Positions 16,711-25,841 of a DNA stretch of 64,000 bases are shown in pieces (within the stretch, counting starts at the first letter, position 1; every line of letters starts with the position of its first letter). The DNA lies in NCBI RefSeq assembly GCF_030065675.1, contig NZ_JASJDK010000013.1:1-64000 (forward strand), in the 5' to 3' direction. The position numbers were made by a program, and so were the translations under genes. The notes under the pieces are model-generated. The model was given only the letters and a program-made list of their open reading frames with translations. It did not search any database and was not told where the DNA came from. The DNA comes from Mastigocoleus sp. MO_188.B34 (lineage in GTDB: Bacteria; Cyanobacteriota; Cyanobacteriia; Cyanobacteriales; Nostocaceae).

Positions 16711-17910
16711 ATGTCTGATTCAAAATTAAAAAAGGTTCTTGTGGGGGTTGGTGGTGGTATAGCCGCCTATAAAGTTTGTGAAGTTGTTTCCACACTTTTT
16801 CAAGCGGGAATGGAAGTGCGAGTTATTCTGACTAATTCTGCGCAAAAATTTGTTGCACCTTTAACTTTTGCAACTCTTTCTCGCCATGAAGCTTACATTG
16901 ATGAATTGTTTTGGAAGTCGAGTAATCCCCGTCCACTACATATAGAGTTGGGGGAATGGGCGGATGTATTTGTAATTGCTCCTTTGACGGCTAATACTTT
17001 AGCAAAGTTAGCCTGTGGAATTGCTGATAATTTATTAACAAATACTGTTTTAGCTTCCAAGTGTCCCATACTTTTAGCTCCAGCGATGAATACTGAGATG
17101 TGGGAGCAGCATACGGTCAGGGATAATTGGGAAAAATTATTAACAGACAGCCGATATCATAGTATGGGAACGGCATCTGGTTTGCTGGCGTGCGATCGCA
17201 TTGGGGCGGGACGAATGGCGGAACCAGCTGAAATAGTTAGCCATGTCTATTCTTTACTACACACAGCAGGGGAACGGGACTTATTTGGGAAACAGGTTTT
17301 AGTTAGTGGGGGTGGGACTAGAGAATATCTCGATCCCGTTCGATATATTGGTAATCCTTCAACGGGAAAAATGGGGTTGGCTTTGGCTCAAGCTGCTTTA
17401 CATCGGGGAGCAAAAGTAACTTTGGTTCACGCACCCGTAACTTGGGATGTGCCTTTGGGAATAGAAGCAATTCCTGTAGTTACATCTGAAGAAATGCGAC
17501 AAGCAATTATGTTGTATTTACAGATTGCTGACGTAATTATTATGTCGGCTGCTGTGGCAGATGTCAAACCACTTCAATATAGTAAGCACAAGTTACCAAA
17601 GTACCGCTTACCAGACAGTTTAGCTTTGGAACCTGTCACGGATATTATTGCTGAAATCGCCAGACGCAAACAACCCCGGCAAAAATTAGTTGGTTTTGCT
17701 GCGCAGACTGGAGATATTATCACTCCTGCATTCGAGAAGCTGCAACGAAAAAGTTTAGATGCAATTATTGCTAATCCCATTGACCAACCCGATAGCGGTT
17801 TTGGTAGCGATACAAATAAAGCCGTATTTTTAGATCGGTCGGGGCAACAGATAGAAATCCCACCTTGTTCTAAGTTGAAAATGGCACATCATATCTTTGA
17901 TTTTCTGTAA
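16711..17910 (+). CDS. coaBC: Bifunctional phosphopantothenoylcysteine decarboxylase/phosphopantothenate-cysteine ligase
   Basis: CoaBC makes 4'-phosphopantetheine for coenzyme A in two steps: CTP-dependent coupling of cysteine to phosphopantothenate (CoaB) and FMN-dependent decarboxylation (CoaC). The CoaC domain (1-190) has GGGIAAYK, H77, PAMNTEMW (124-131) and the cysteine loop [16 protein letters not shown]. The CoaB domain (about 193-399) starts at [16 protein letters not shown] and has the STGKMG motif. The length of 399 residues is standard. The region just before the ATG consists of heptamer repeats, so no Shine-Dalgarno sequence is seen. Confidence 0.95.
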   Translation: MSDSKLKKVLVGVGGGIAAYKVCEVVSTLFQAGMEVRVILTNSAQKFVAPLTFATLSRHEAYIDELFWKSSNPRPLHIELGEWADVFVIAPLTANTLAKLACGIADNLLTNTVLASKCPILLAPAMNTEMWEQHTVRDNWEKLLTDSRYHSMGTASGLLACDRIGAGRMAEPAEIVSHVYSLLHTAGERDLFGKQVLVSGGGTREYLDPVRYIGNPSTGKMGLALAQAALHRGAKVTLVHAPVTWDVPLGIEAIPVVTSEEMRQAIMLYLQIADVIIMSAAVADVKPLQYSKHKLPKYRLPDSLALEPVTDIIAEIARRKQPRQKLVGFAAQTGDIITPAFEKLQRKSLDAIIANPIDQPDSGFGSDTNKAVFLDRSGQQIEIPPCSKLKMAHHIFDFL

Positions 17911-18050
17911 GGAGTTTTTGCCGTTGGATTCAATGAAGTTAGACAAACTATAAGGATTCAAGAGCTACCAGTATCATTTAAGGTAACTGCTATTGCATCC
18001 TTGATTCTTCATTTGACAAATAAGCTTGCGAGAAGTAATGATTCTTTGAC

Positions 18051-18119
18051 GGTGCGTTACGGCGCTTTCGAGAAGCTTGCTTGAAACAAATATATAGTCT
18101 TGCACCTAACGCACCCTAC
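18051..18119. repeat. GGTGCGTTA palindromic element, copy 1
   Basis: Starts GGTGCGTTACGGCGC and ends CTAACGCACCCTAC, so its ends are inverted repeats (GGTGCGTTA/TAACGCACC). Relatives are at 21638-21668, 39638-39702 and 62158-62226. It lies in the convergent space between coaBC and coaR. Confidence 0.75.
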
Positions 18120-18136
18120 CCGAGATAAATTACAAA

Positions 18137-19249
18137 TTACTTTCTCCCCAAGTAACAATGACAATTGGGCTTCTCAATTAACGACTCCACCAAAGCATTG
18201 AGAGCAACCGCAGCTAATAACCCACCACCTAATGTGCCACTGGTAGTAATATATTCAACACCCGCTCGCATTAATCTTCGTTTTGCTGCTGGAGCGTGAC
18301 TAAAACCAATAGGCATGCCAATAATTAATGATGGTTTTAGTTGTCCTTTTTCAATTGACTTTAAGGCTGATATCAATACTGATGGCGCATAACCAATGAC
18401 TAAAATACAATGAGGAGCCAGCTGTTTTAATTGTCGATCGCATTCTCCACTTTGCCAAAATTTTCTTTCGGCTTCGTCTACACTATGAATATGTGGATCT
18501 TCAATTAGTGTTTTGACATTACAACCTAAATGTGCGATGCGAGTATGGTCCAAAGCAGCGACAACTGGAGAAACATCAGCAACAATTTCACATTTAGCTT
18601 TGAGGTTGTGACGAGCGGAAGCGATCGCACCCGAACTCAAACGCACAAAGTCTATCAAGCTGACATCGCCGCAAGCTAGTACTAATTTGGAAAGTAGATC
18701 CCTTTCAATTTCATTCTTGTCAGACAAATCTGGTAATAGTCGTTGCAAAGACTCGCTAAAATCTTCGGGGTGAGCGTCACAAGCTGCATCTAAGCCATCC
18801 CAAAGTTGCTCTAATTCTTCTAAACCAAAACTAGATTCAATTTCAATTTGTCGTAATTGTCCCAATGCTTGGGCTTGAATATTTTGACAGTTGCGATCGC
18901 GTCCGAGTACACCTTCTAAGGCTGATGCTGTTTGTCGCAAACGCACTAACTGTTCCATTACGGACTGATATTGCTGTTGCAGTTGAGTGGTTAAGCTGTC
19001 AAAGTTTGTTGCTCCGGGATTAGTTGCAAGTAATTTGCGGATATGGTCGAGTTGAAAACCTTGGGATTTTAACGCCACAATTCGCCGTAAATGGCGCACA
19101 TCATCATCTGTATAAAGGCGATAGTTACCTGAAGAACGTTGTGCTTGTGGTAATAATCCTAACTTGTGATAGTGCCTAACCATCCTCGGAGTCAAACCAC
19201 CACCAACTTCTTCTGTTAATTGCTTGATTGTTAAAAGTTGAGTTGCCAT
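18137..19249 (-). CDS. coaR: Cobalt-responsive MerR family regulator CoaR
   Basis: The 370-residue protein fuses an N-terminal MerR helix-turn-helix (1-75; LTIKQLTEEVGGGLTPRMVR) and coiled coil to a precorrin isomerase (CobH/CbiC)-like domain (about 155-360). It ends in CHCYLGRK, the Cys-His-Cys tail needed for cobalt sensing in Synechocystis CoaR. Where CobH enzymes have their catalytic histidine this protein reads LVLACGD, so it is probably a sensor and not an enzyme. It is divergent from coaT and activates it by realigning a promoter with an over-long spacer. Divergence, fusion and tail together make the assignment firm. Confidence 0.95.
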   Translation of the reverse strand: MATQLLTIKQLTEEVGGGLTPRMVRHYHKLGLLPQAQRSSGNYRLYTDDDVRHLRRIVALKSQGFQLDHIRKLLATNPGATNFDSLTTQLQQQYQSVMEQLVRLRQTASALEGVLGRDRNCQNIQAQALGQLRQIEIESSFGLEELEQLWDGLDAACDAHPEDFSESLQRLLPDLSDKNEIERDLLSKLVLACGDVSLIDFVRLSSGAIASARHNLKAKCEIVADVSPVVAALDHTRIAHLGCNVKTLIEDPHIHSVDEAERKFWQSGECDRQLKQLAPHCILVIGYAPSVLISALKSIEKGQLKPSLIIGMPIGFSHAPAAKRRLMRAGVEYITTSGTLGGGLLAAVALNALVESLIEKPNCHCYLGRK

Positions 19250-19263
19250 GTTTTTATTTTAGC

Positions 19264-19297
19264 CCTTGACTTTAACATTGATGTCAAGGTTTAGGGT
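19264..19297 (+). promoter_or_regulatory. CoaR operator-promoter of coaT
   Basis: A perfect inverted repeat CCTTGAC (19264-19270) and GTCAAGG (19283-19289) lies between a -35 TTGACT (19266-19271) and a -10 TAGGGT (19292-19297). The spacer is 20 bp, longer than the usual 17, as in MerR-type promoters that need DNA distortion; a 20-bp spacer is what I recall for Synechocystis coaT. It starts 15 bases before the coaR start codon on the other strand. Confidence 0.85.
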
Positions 19298-19299
19298 TT

Positions 19300-19622
19300 A
19301 AAGAGGGATTGGGGACTGGCGATAGCACTGCGTGCCGTCGCAAGCGGCATATGGCGATTGGGAAATTTCTATTCTCTATCCCCAATAGCTAATCCCTATA
19401 TGATGCTGTGTACACTAACGTGTCCCGCTAGACCGCGCCGCTCGCGGCGAATACTAACGCGCGGTGACACAATACCTAGAGTCTGTGGCGTCGTTGTTCA
19501 GCCTTTAGCTGGACTAACTACAAATTCAGTATGCTGTGTTAGACGCTAACGCCAATCCCCAATCCCCAATTCCTAATCGCTGTTCGTACGCGGAGCGTGC
19601 GCTCCGAACGCCAATCCCCAAT
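19300..19622. repeat. Repeat mosaic inside the coaT leader
   Basis: Between the coaT -10 box and its ATG lie about 325 bases of GGGGATTGG-type heptamers, the GCACTGCGTGCC...GGCATATGG insert, a TGTGTACACTAACGTGTCCC unit, a GC-rich palindrome (CGCGCCGCTCGCGGCG), TTGGGGATTG complement heptamers and GTTCGTACGCGGAGCGTGCG. The transcript would carry all of it. The block shares units and order with 13540-13790. No coding function is seen. Confidence 0.75.
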
Positions 19623-19627
19623 CTCTC

Positions 19628-21577
19628 ATGATTACATACTCTCTTACTAAACCAAACTTCAAAAAAATCTTCGCCGACCATCCAGAGGCTGTGGCGGCTG
19701 TGACTTGTGCTGTATTAGTGTTAATAGGATGGCTTTTCTTAGCATTCAATTGGATCGGATTGGCTTTATTTGTGCTTCCTGCAGCCTATGCGATCGGTGG
19801 TTATGAAAGTGCGAAAGAAGGTCTAACAACTCTGATTGAAGAAAAGGAACTCGATGTCGATCTATTAATGATAGTTGCGGCGTTAGGTGCAGCTTTTTTA
19901 GGTCTTTGGCGACGAGAATATCATTTAATCATTGATGGTGCGGTATTAATCCTGATTTTTGCTATTAGTGGGGCGTTGGAAGGTTACGCCATGCAAAAAA
20001 CAAACCGCGCGATCGCAAGTTTAATGGGTTTAACTCCGGATACTGCAAGATTAATGTTGCGCGATCGGGAAAAACAAGTTCCAATTGAAGAATTACAAAT
20101 AGGTGACAGGCTTTTAGTTAAACCAGGAGAATTGATCCCCACCGACGCCCTAATTGTTGAAGGTGCTAGTAGTCTCAACGAAGCTTCCATAACAGGAGAG
20201 TCATTACCGGTAGAAAAAAGTATTGGTGATGAAGTCTTTGCTGGAACTATTAATGGTGCAGGAGCATTAATACTAGAAATAAATCAACCGCCGGAAAGTA
20301 GTTTAATCCAAAGGGTAATTCGTTTGGTGGAGCAAGCCCAAACCGAAGCACCTCCATCACAGATTTTTATCGAACGTTTGGAGCGCGGTTATGCAAAAGT
20401 AATTGTGATATGTGGTGTATTGCTGATTATCCTTCCTCCATTTTTATTCAATTGGGATTGGGAAACTACTATTTATAAGGCTTTGATTTTTTTGGTTGTA
20501 GCTTCTCCCTGTGCGTTAATGGCTGCAATTATGCCAGCATTATTATCGGGTATTGCCAATGGAGCGCGACAGGGTATTTTGTTTAAGAATGGAGCTCAGT
20601 TAGAATTAATCGGCAAAATTAAAGCGATCGCCTTTGATAAAACTGGAACTCTCACTACGGGAAAACCTGAAGTTACAAAAATAATTCCTGTTGCAGGTGT
20701 AGATGAAAATACAGTTTTACTTAATGCAGCAGCTGTAGAAGCTTATTCCGAACATCCCATTGGTCAAGCAATTGTCCAAGCTGCTAACGACAAAGAATTG
20801 AATTTACCACCTACTACAAACGCAGTTGCTCGCACTGGTTTTGGTATTAGTGGTGAAATTGCAGGAAAACAAATCAAAGTTGGTACGACTAAATTTATCG
20901 AACCTGAAATCTCTCAATTATCTGCACATCTTCCCAAAAATCTTGTGATAGCAAGCGAATCTCTAAAAGCACAAGGTAATACCATCGTTTGGGTGACTTC
21001 AGATTCAGAAGTTTTGGGAATGATTGCTGTTGCAGACACAATTCGTCCTGCTGCTGAAACAATTGTCAAACGCTTAAAAAAACTTGGTCTCAAGCAAATA
21101 ATTATGCTCAGTGGGGATAGCGATCGCACCGCTCGTCATATTGGTCAGCAATTGGGGATCGATGAAGTTTATGCGGAACTTCTTCCAGAAGATAAAGTAA
21201 CGGTTATTCGTCGTCTACAAAGGGAATATCAAACAGTCGCCATGGTAGGGGACGGAATCAATGATGCACCTGCTTTAGCTACAGCTTCTGTAGGAATTGC
21301 TTTAGGTAATGCGGGTAGCGATATAGCCTTAGAAACTGCAGATATAGTTTTAATGGCGGATCGATTGGAAAAAATCATGACCGCTATTCGTCTTGGAAGG
21401 CGTGCAACCAAAGTAATTAAACAAAATATCATATTTGCATTATTTAGTATCGCCATCCTACTAGTTGCTAACTTTACAGCTGGGATAAATCTACCATTGG
21501 GAGTTATAGGTCATGAAGGTTCGACGGTACTAGTTACCCTTAGTGGTTTACGCTTACTTAGAAATAGCACTAGATAA
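19628..21577 (+). CDS. coaT: Cobalt-exporting P1B-type ATPase CoaT
   Basis: CoaT pumps cobalt out across the plasma membrane. The 649-residue protein has no N-terminal CxxC metal-binding domain. It shows TGES (189-192), SPC in TM6 (293-295) in place of the CPC of copper and zinc pumps, the phosphorylated D337 in DKTGTLT, GDGINDAPAL and a C-terminal HEGST (629-633). SPC plus HEG(S/G)T defines the P1B-4 group. It diverges from coaR, its activator. The ATG at 19628 is far (about 330 bases) from the promoter because repeats fill the leader. Confidence 0.95.
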   Translation: MITYSLTKPNFKKIFADHPEAVAAVTCAVLVLIGWLFLAFNWIGLALFVLPAAYAIGGYESAKEGLTTLIEEKELDVDLLMIVAALGAAFLGLWRREYHLIIDGAVLILIFAISGALEGYAMQKTNRAIASLMGLTPDTARLMLRDREKQVPIEELQIGDRLLVKPGELIPTDALIVEGASSLNEASITGESLPVEKSIGDEVFAGTINGAGALILEINQPPESSLIQRVIRLVEQAQTEAPPSQIFIERLERGYAKVIVICGVLLIILPPFLFNWDWETTIYKALIFLVVASPCALMAAIMPALLSGIANGARQGILFKNGAQLELIGKIKAIAFDKTGTLTTGKPEVTKIIPVAGVDENTVLLNAAAVEAYSEHPIGQAIVQAANDKELNLPPTTNAVARTGFGISGEIAGKQIKVGTTKFIEPEISQLSAHLPKNLVIASESLKAQGNTIVWVTSDSEVLGMIAVADTIRPAAETIVKRLKKLGLKQIIMLSGDSDRTARHIGQQLGIDEVYAELLPEDKVTVIRRLQREYQTVAMVGDGINDAPALATASVGIALGNAGSDIALETADIVLMADRLEKIMTAIRLGRRATKVIKQNIIFALFSIAILLVANFTAGINLPLGVIGHEGSTVLVTLSGLRLLRNSTR

Positions 21578-21637
21578 AGACTTAATGTACAAGGGTGCAC
21601 GATGTATTTGCGCGCTTCGTACAAAAGTTTTATCAAC

Positions 21638-21668
21638 AGTGCGTTACGAGTACGGCTAACACACCCTA
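21638..21668. repeat. GGTGCGTTA element, short copy 2
   Basis: A shortened relative: AGTGCGTTACGAGTACGGCTAACACACCCTA pattern, with left end GTGCGTTA and right end TAACACACCCTA. It lies in the convergent gap between coaT and egtD beside GCGCGAAGCGC-type palindromes. Confidence 0.6.
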
Positions 21669-21816
21669 TATGTTTTTAAGCGCGAAGCGCAGGCTGACGC
21701 CAACAAAAATCAAATATGATTATACCTAAGTTAGGCTTACAGGCTTGCGCTAACACGTCAATTATGGACTGGAGATATCTAAATTTATCTCCAATCACTA
21801 ATGTACTGACAAAAAA

Positions 21817-22848
21817 TTAAGGACGCTGAGAAAGAATGACAGCAAACCATTGATTGGGATCGGTAAACACCTTCACAGGTTTCAAACCATTTTTCTTTAA
21901 TTGTTCCTGAATTTGGTTAAAGTCGAATTTACGAGAAATCTCCGTGCGGATAGTTTCACCGGCTTCAAACTCAACTTTGAGGTTCAAAGCTTGTAACTCA
22001 ACAGTTTGCGATCGCAAAGAACGTAGATGCATTTCAATGCGACTTTCTACATCGTTAAAAAATGCCCAGTGTTCGAACTGCGATCTATTAAAATTACCAT
22101 TGAAGCGCCAATTTAAATGGTCGAGAACATTCAAATTGAAAGCTGCTGTAACTCCCGCAGAATCATTGTAAGCAGCTTCAATAATATGGTTTGGTTTGCG
22201 TAAATCTACACCAGCCAAAAAATATTCCCCTGGTTGGAGAGATCCAGTTATTTGAGAGATAAAAAGATCGAAATCAGCAGGTTTTAAATTTCCTAAGGTT
22301 CCGCCAATAATACAAATTAAGCGACTTGATAATTTGCTTGATTCTAGTTTTTCTAATGCTAATTCATAGGTTCCAGCAAGAGCATGAATTTGCATCGAAG
22401 GATAATCAGCCAACAATTGTCTGGCACTACTTTCTAAGATACCCGCGCTGACATCAATTGGAAGATAACGCAAGGGATAACCTAAGTTTTTATAAGCATC
22501 TAACAAAACACGAGTTTTTGTTGAGCTACCACTACCCAATTCAACAAGTTCGCAAGCTCCTGTAATTTGAGCTATTTCACTAGAATATTGCTCTAATATT
22601 GACTTTTCAGTTCGTGTAGGATAGTATTCCGGTAATTCACAAATTTGCTCGAATAATTCTGAACCCTTATCGTCGTATAAGTAGCGAGGTGTAAGGGTTT
22701 TGGGATATTTATTTAATCCCTCAATTACATCAATTCCAGCAGTGGAAGAATGATTTGGTTTTACTTCTAGTAGGTGTTCTAAGCGTAAGCGCTCCTCAAG
22801 ATTTTTCTCAGAAATACTGTTACTGCTGGTAGTTGAAAAAGATGCCAT
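21817..22848 (-). CDS. egtD: L-histidine N-alpha-methyltransferase (ergothioneine biosynthesis)
   Basis: EgtD trimethylates histidine to hercynine with three S-adenosylmethionine molecules, the first step to ergothioneine. The 343-residue protein has the SAM loop VELGSGSSTKT (102-112), the substrate-side RYLYDDKGSELFEQI (55-69) and PEYYPTRTE (73-81), all typical of EgtD. A strong GGAGGT lies 7 bases before the ATG. It is the last gene of the egtC-egtB-egtD order; a 405-base gap separates it from egtB, so it may also have its own promoter. Confidence 0.93.
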   Translation of the reverse strand: MASFSTTSSNSISEKNLEERLRLEHLLEVKPNHSSTAGIDVIEGLNKYPKTLTPRYLYDDKGSELFEQICELPEYYPTRTEKSILEQYSSEIAQITGACELVELGSGSSTKTRVLLDAYKNLGYPLRYLPIDVSAGILESSARQLLADYPSMQIHALAGTYELALEKLESSKLSSRLICIIGGTLGNLKPADFDLFISQITGSLQPGEYFLAGVDLRKPNHIIEAAYNDSAGVTAAFNLNVLDHLNWRFNGNFNRSQFEHWAFFNDVESRIEMHLRSLRSQTVELQALNLKVEFEAGETIRTEISRKFDFNQIQEQLKKNGLKPVKVFTDPNQWFAVILSQRP

Positions 22849-23253
22849 TAAACCTCCAATAGCTTAACGTGAAGGATTACTAAGAAATAGTAAACCTTAA
22901 CAAGAATTCAGTTAAAAATTACCGATTCTAGATAGCGTCACGTCTAGCGAGAATTTATTTTGGGACTATCTTTTGGAGATTGTCTCATTAAATTGAGCTG
23001 CTTTGAATTATTAGTTTAGCAATACGAGCAATAACTGTACACTCAATCTCAATCACCGAGGCTAATTCAGGAATACTTAGAGTGTATAATTATTTTTTTT
23101 AATGTAATTGTTATTTGATTTTGACTACATATTTGCCATACCACAATTTAGGTAATGCAGAGCGAACAAGTTTCAGCAAATTAATAGTAAAAAGTTGCTA
23201 TAAATCACAAACCAGTTACTAGGAAAAATTCTAAAGTTAGCGATCGTCAATTA
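22849..23253. other. Intergenic gap between egtB and egtD
   Basis: 405 bases of AT-rich sequence with no gene, heptamer array or obvious terminator. It is the likely place for a separate egtD promoter, although I see no consensus pair I would defend. Confidence 0.4.
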
Positions 23254-24561
23254 CTAACTTTTAGCACAGCGAAACCCAGCAAAAATCTGTCGTACCCCAG
23301 GATGATACCAATTGCGAAAACTACAACGCAGTACCCAAGGACGAGTCGCCCAACTTCCACCTTTCAAAACTCGATGTTTCTGGTCAAAATAAGCTTTGGA
23401 GTAACCTACATAGGGATAATTATTAAAACCTTCATAAGCATGAAACCAAGTTGTGGTCCATTCCCAGACATTACCTAAGGTGTCATATAAACCATAGGCG
23501 CTCTGTCCCGATGGATAAGATTGGACGGGAGTTGTTTTAGCATTTGTAGTATCGTAGTTACAATCTTGCTTTGTAGGAGTTTTGTCTCCCCAAGGATATC
23601 TTCTACTATGTTTTGCTTCTGCATCCCACCTTGCAGCTTTTTCCCATTCTGCTTCTGTGGGAAGCCTTTTACCCATAAATTTGGCATAAGCAGCAGCCTC
23701 ATGATAGCTTACACCGCAAACTGGATGATTATCCCACATCGAGTCATCTTGCCAGTACAGGGGTTGTTTTACTCCTTCATTTTGTAGCCATTCCCAACCT
23801 TCTTCAGACCACCATTGAGAATTTTGATAGCCTCCAGCTTTCATAAATTGTCGATAGTGACCGCAGGTAACGGGATATTTATCTATATAGTACGTATCAG
23901 TGTATACAGTTTTCTTTGGACCTTCGTTATCCAAGGAATCAATGCGATCGCAACCCCTTTCAAACTCTCCGGCTGGAATTTTCACTGTTTCAGGGGAAAT
24001 CAAAGTACCAAAGTCATTACCAATTTCTAGGTTTTGTTGGTAGGTAGATAATTTTACAGATAAATTTGCAGTGAAGGCATTAAAATTTTGATTGGCGATC
24101 AAATGTTGAACGAAAGCAATTGTTTCGCTATGCTGACTTTCATGTTGAATTAGAAAACGCCACAAGCGTTCTTCCCGTTCCAAGTCAGCAACCTCCAAAT
24201 ACTCTAATACTCTGCTGCGAATGGTGTCCAAATAATAACGAACTTCTTTAATATCAGGTAAATTGACACGTTTTGATTTTGGTAATCCATCGGCTGCAAA
24301 TAGTTTACGGTATTGGGGGAACAAAGGAGTCAAGCCCGCACTATGTTCCAATAACCATAGAGATTCAGTATAAGCAATATGACCTAAATGCCAGCCCAAA
24401 GGACTAAAGTCAGGATGGGCTTGATGGCGAAAAGTAGCTTCATCGATACCTTCAAATAAAGCCAAAGTCTTGCGACGACATTGAACAAAGGTATGAAATA
24501 TTGCTTCTTTAATCGCCGCTTTAGTTGGACGGTTATTAAATTTGCTGTATTTGGATTTCAA
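23254..24561 (-). CDS. egtB: Ergothioneine biosynthesis protein EgtB (hercynine sulfoxide synthase)
   Basis: EgtB is a non-heme iron enzyme that joins hercynine to gamma-glutamylcysteine or cysteine with O2, forming the sulfoxide. The N-terminal DinB-like domain supplies the three iron histidines: H61 in WHLGHIAYTE, and H140 and H144 in QHESQHSE. The C-terminal FGE-sulfatase-like domain (about 190-435) has FERGCD, RLPTEAEWE, GNVWEWT and RVLKGGSW. The length of 435 residues fits EgtB. The start overlaps the egtC 3' end by 26 bases, so the two are translationally coupled. A selenoneine synthase is possible from fold alone, but the egtC/egtD context favours EgtB. Confidence 0.92.
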   Translation of the reverse strand: MKSKYSKFNNRPTKAAIKEAIFHTFVQCRRKTLALFEGIDEATFRHQAHPDFSPLGWHLGHIAYTESLWLLEHSAGLTPLFPQYRKLFAADGLPKSKRVNLPDIKEVRYYLDTIRSRVLEYLEVADLEREERLWRFLIQHESQHSETIAFVQHLIANQNFNAFTANLSVKLSTYQQNLEIGNDFGTLISPETVKIPAGEFERGCDRIDSLDNEGPKKTVYTDTYYIDKYPVTCGHYRQFMKAGGYQNSQWWSEEGWEWLQNEGVKQPLYWQDDSMWDNHPVCGVSYHEAAAYAKFMGKRLPTEAEWEKAARWDAEAKHSRRYPWGDKTPTKQDCNYDTTNAKTTPVQSYPSGQSAYGLYDTLGNVWEWTTTWFHAYEGFNNYPYVGYSKAYFDQKHRVLKGGSWATRPWVLRCSFRNWYHPGVRQIFAGFRCAKS

Positions 24562-25324
24562 GATTTGTCCCTACACTCATAATGCTATTTTTTGGGAAAG
24601 GGGTCCATTTTCCCTCGAATAAAGGCTCGGAAGCAATGACTACAGCACCGGAAAAAGTGGAATCTTCTTCTAGCCAATAAAGGGAGGGAGGGTTGGACTT
24701 GCTACTGAAACGCGAAGCAACAATTTTATTACCGTCACTAAGTACTAAATTAGCGTTGATGTAAGTTTGATGCTTTTGCGCCCAATCTTTCAGAGTAAGC
24801 AAGGTTACACTTAAAACCTGCTCTAAAGTTTTACTGGGGTTAGCTTGCCAATAATTTAGTATAAAAGCAAAAATATGCTCTGAATCTGTAGTTCCATCAA
24901 TGCATTTGTAGAATTCATCGTTTAATTCTTCGCGAATAGGAATGTAGAGCGTCTGTCGGAAGTTATTTATTTTACCATTATGAGTAAAAAGTAAATCCTT
25001 ATACCTAAAAGGCTGACTATTACTAAGATCTAGTCCTTGACCGGGAGTTGCACTGCGAATGTAAGACAGTATACATTCTGATTCAACATAGCGACTGAGT
25101 TCGGGAAGATTTATATCATTCCAAATTGGTAAAACACTTTTGTAAATAAATGGTTCATTACTCTTGTTTGCATCGTACCAGCCGATTCCAAAACCATCAA
25201 CACTTACATTCCCATAAATCATTTCTTTTGGTTGATAGCTTTGAACGATCAAGGAATTTTCATGGTTGTAAAGTAGATGTTCTAAAGAAACTGGCGAACC
25301 GATATAAGCGAGTAATCGACACAT
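24536..25324 (-). CDS. egtC: Class II glutamine amidotransferase EgtC
   Basis: EgtC removes the gamma-glutamyl group from gamma-glutamyl-hercynylcysteine sulfoxide. The 262-residue protein begins MCRLLAYIG; after Met removal Cys2 is the N-terminal nucleophile of the Ntn-hydrolase fold. Other landmarks are DGFGIGWYD, FTHNGKINNF and TDSEHIFAF. Its presence implies the gamma-glutamylcysteine route to ergothioneine. It is first in the operon and overlaps egtB. No egtA or egtE is nearby; a cellular glutamate-cysteine ligase and a PLP lyase elsewhere would be needed. Confidence 0.9.
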   Translation of the reverse strand: MCRLLAYIGSPVSLEHLLYNHENSLIVQSYQPKEMIYGNVSVDGFGIGWYDANKSNEPFIYKSVLPIWNDINLPELSRYVESECILSYIRSATPGQGLDLSNSQPFRYKDLLFTHNGKINNFRQTLYIPIREELNDEFYKCIDGTTDSEHIFAFILNYWQANPSKTLEQVLSVTLLTLKDWAQKHQTYINANLVLSDGNKIVASRFSSKSNPPSLYWLEEDSTFSGAVVIASEPLFEGKWTPFPKNSIMSVGTNLEIQIQQI

Positions 25325-25370
25325 AAATTTCAGAAATAATCAGAATGACCTATGGTCAAGTTACACTAAC

Positions 25371-25500
25371 AGGAGTCAGAAGTCAGGAGTCAGAGGTCAA
25401 GAGTCAGAAGTCAGAAGTCGTAGGTAGAGACGTAGCATGCTACGTCTCTACAGGAGTCAGGAGTTAGAAACCAGAAATCAGGAGTCAGAAGTCAGAGGTC
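25371..25500. repeat. GGAGTCA heptamer array with embedded palindrome
   Basis: Tandem GGAGTCA/GAAGTCA/GAGGTCA heptamers upstream of egtC are interrupted by a perfect 28-bp palindrome at 25424-25451 (left half GTAGAGACGTAGCA). The same array-plus-palindrome is at 52563-52620. The remainder of 25501-25841 has a small GC-rich palindromic patch (CTACGGATCC...) and AT-rich DNA with no gene. Confidence 0.85.
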
Positions 25501-25841
25501 GTATAGACAGAACATGATAACCTTGCGGTCATGCAATACCTATAGCTTTGCTACCTACGGATCCGGTACGCTGTCGCTAAGTGCTAACGCGTCTGTATAG
25601 GGGTCAGGAGTTATAACGATGTTCCATTCAAAGCCTTTGGGGTAGATAAGAGTACGTCAATAAAGAATTATTGATAGTGAATTCAAAATTAAGTTATGAA
25701 ATAAAGTAAAATAAAGCAGAATAAATAAATTCTCTAATTAATCTTGTATGTAAAGTTAACGTAAAGTTTACATTGTTAAAATTATATCTGCTAACCTGAC
25801 ACTTCAGATAACTAATACTTCAGATAATTTATCCTGCAGTC

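Noticed and set aside
18137-19249. Precorrin-8X methylmutase for cobalamin synthesis
   Set aside because: The N-terminal MerR domain, the C-terminal CHC tail, the missing catalytic histidine and the divergent coaT identify a cobalt sensor.
19358-19549. 63-codon frame upstream of coaT
   Set aside because: It consists of intergenic repeat units shared with 13540-13790 and lacks a ribosome binding site.
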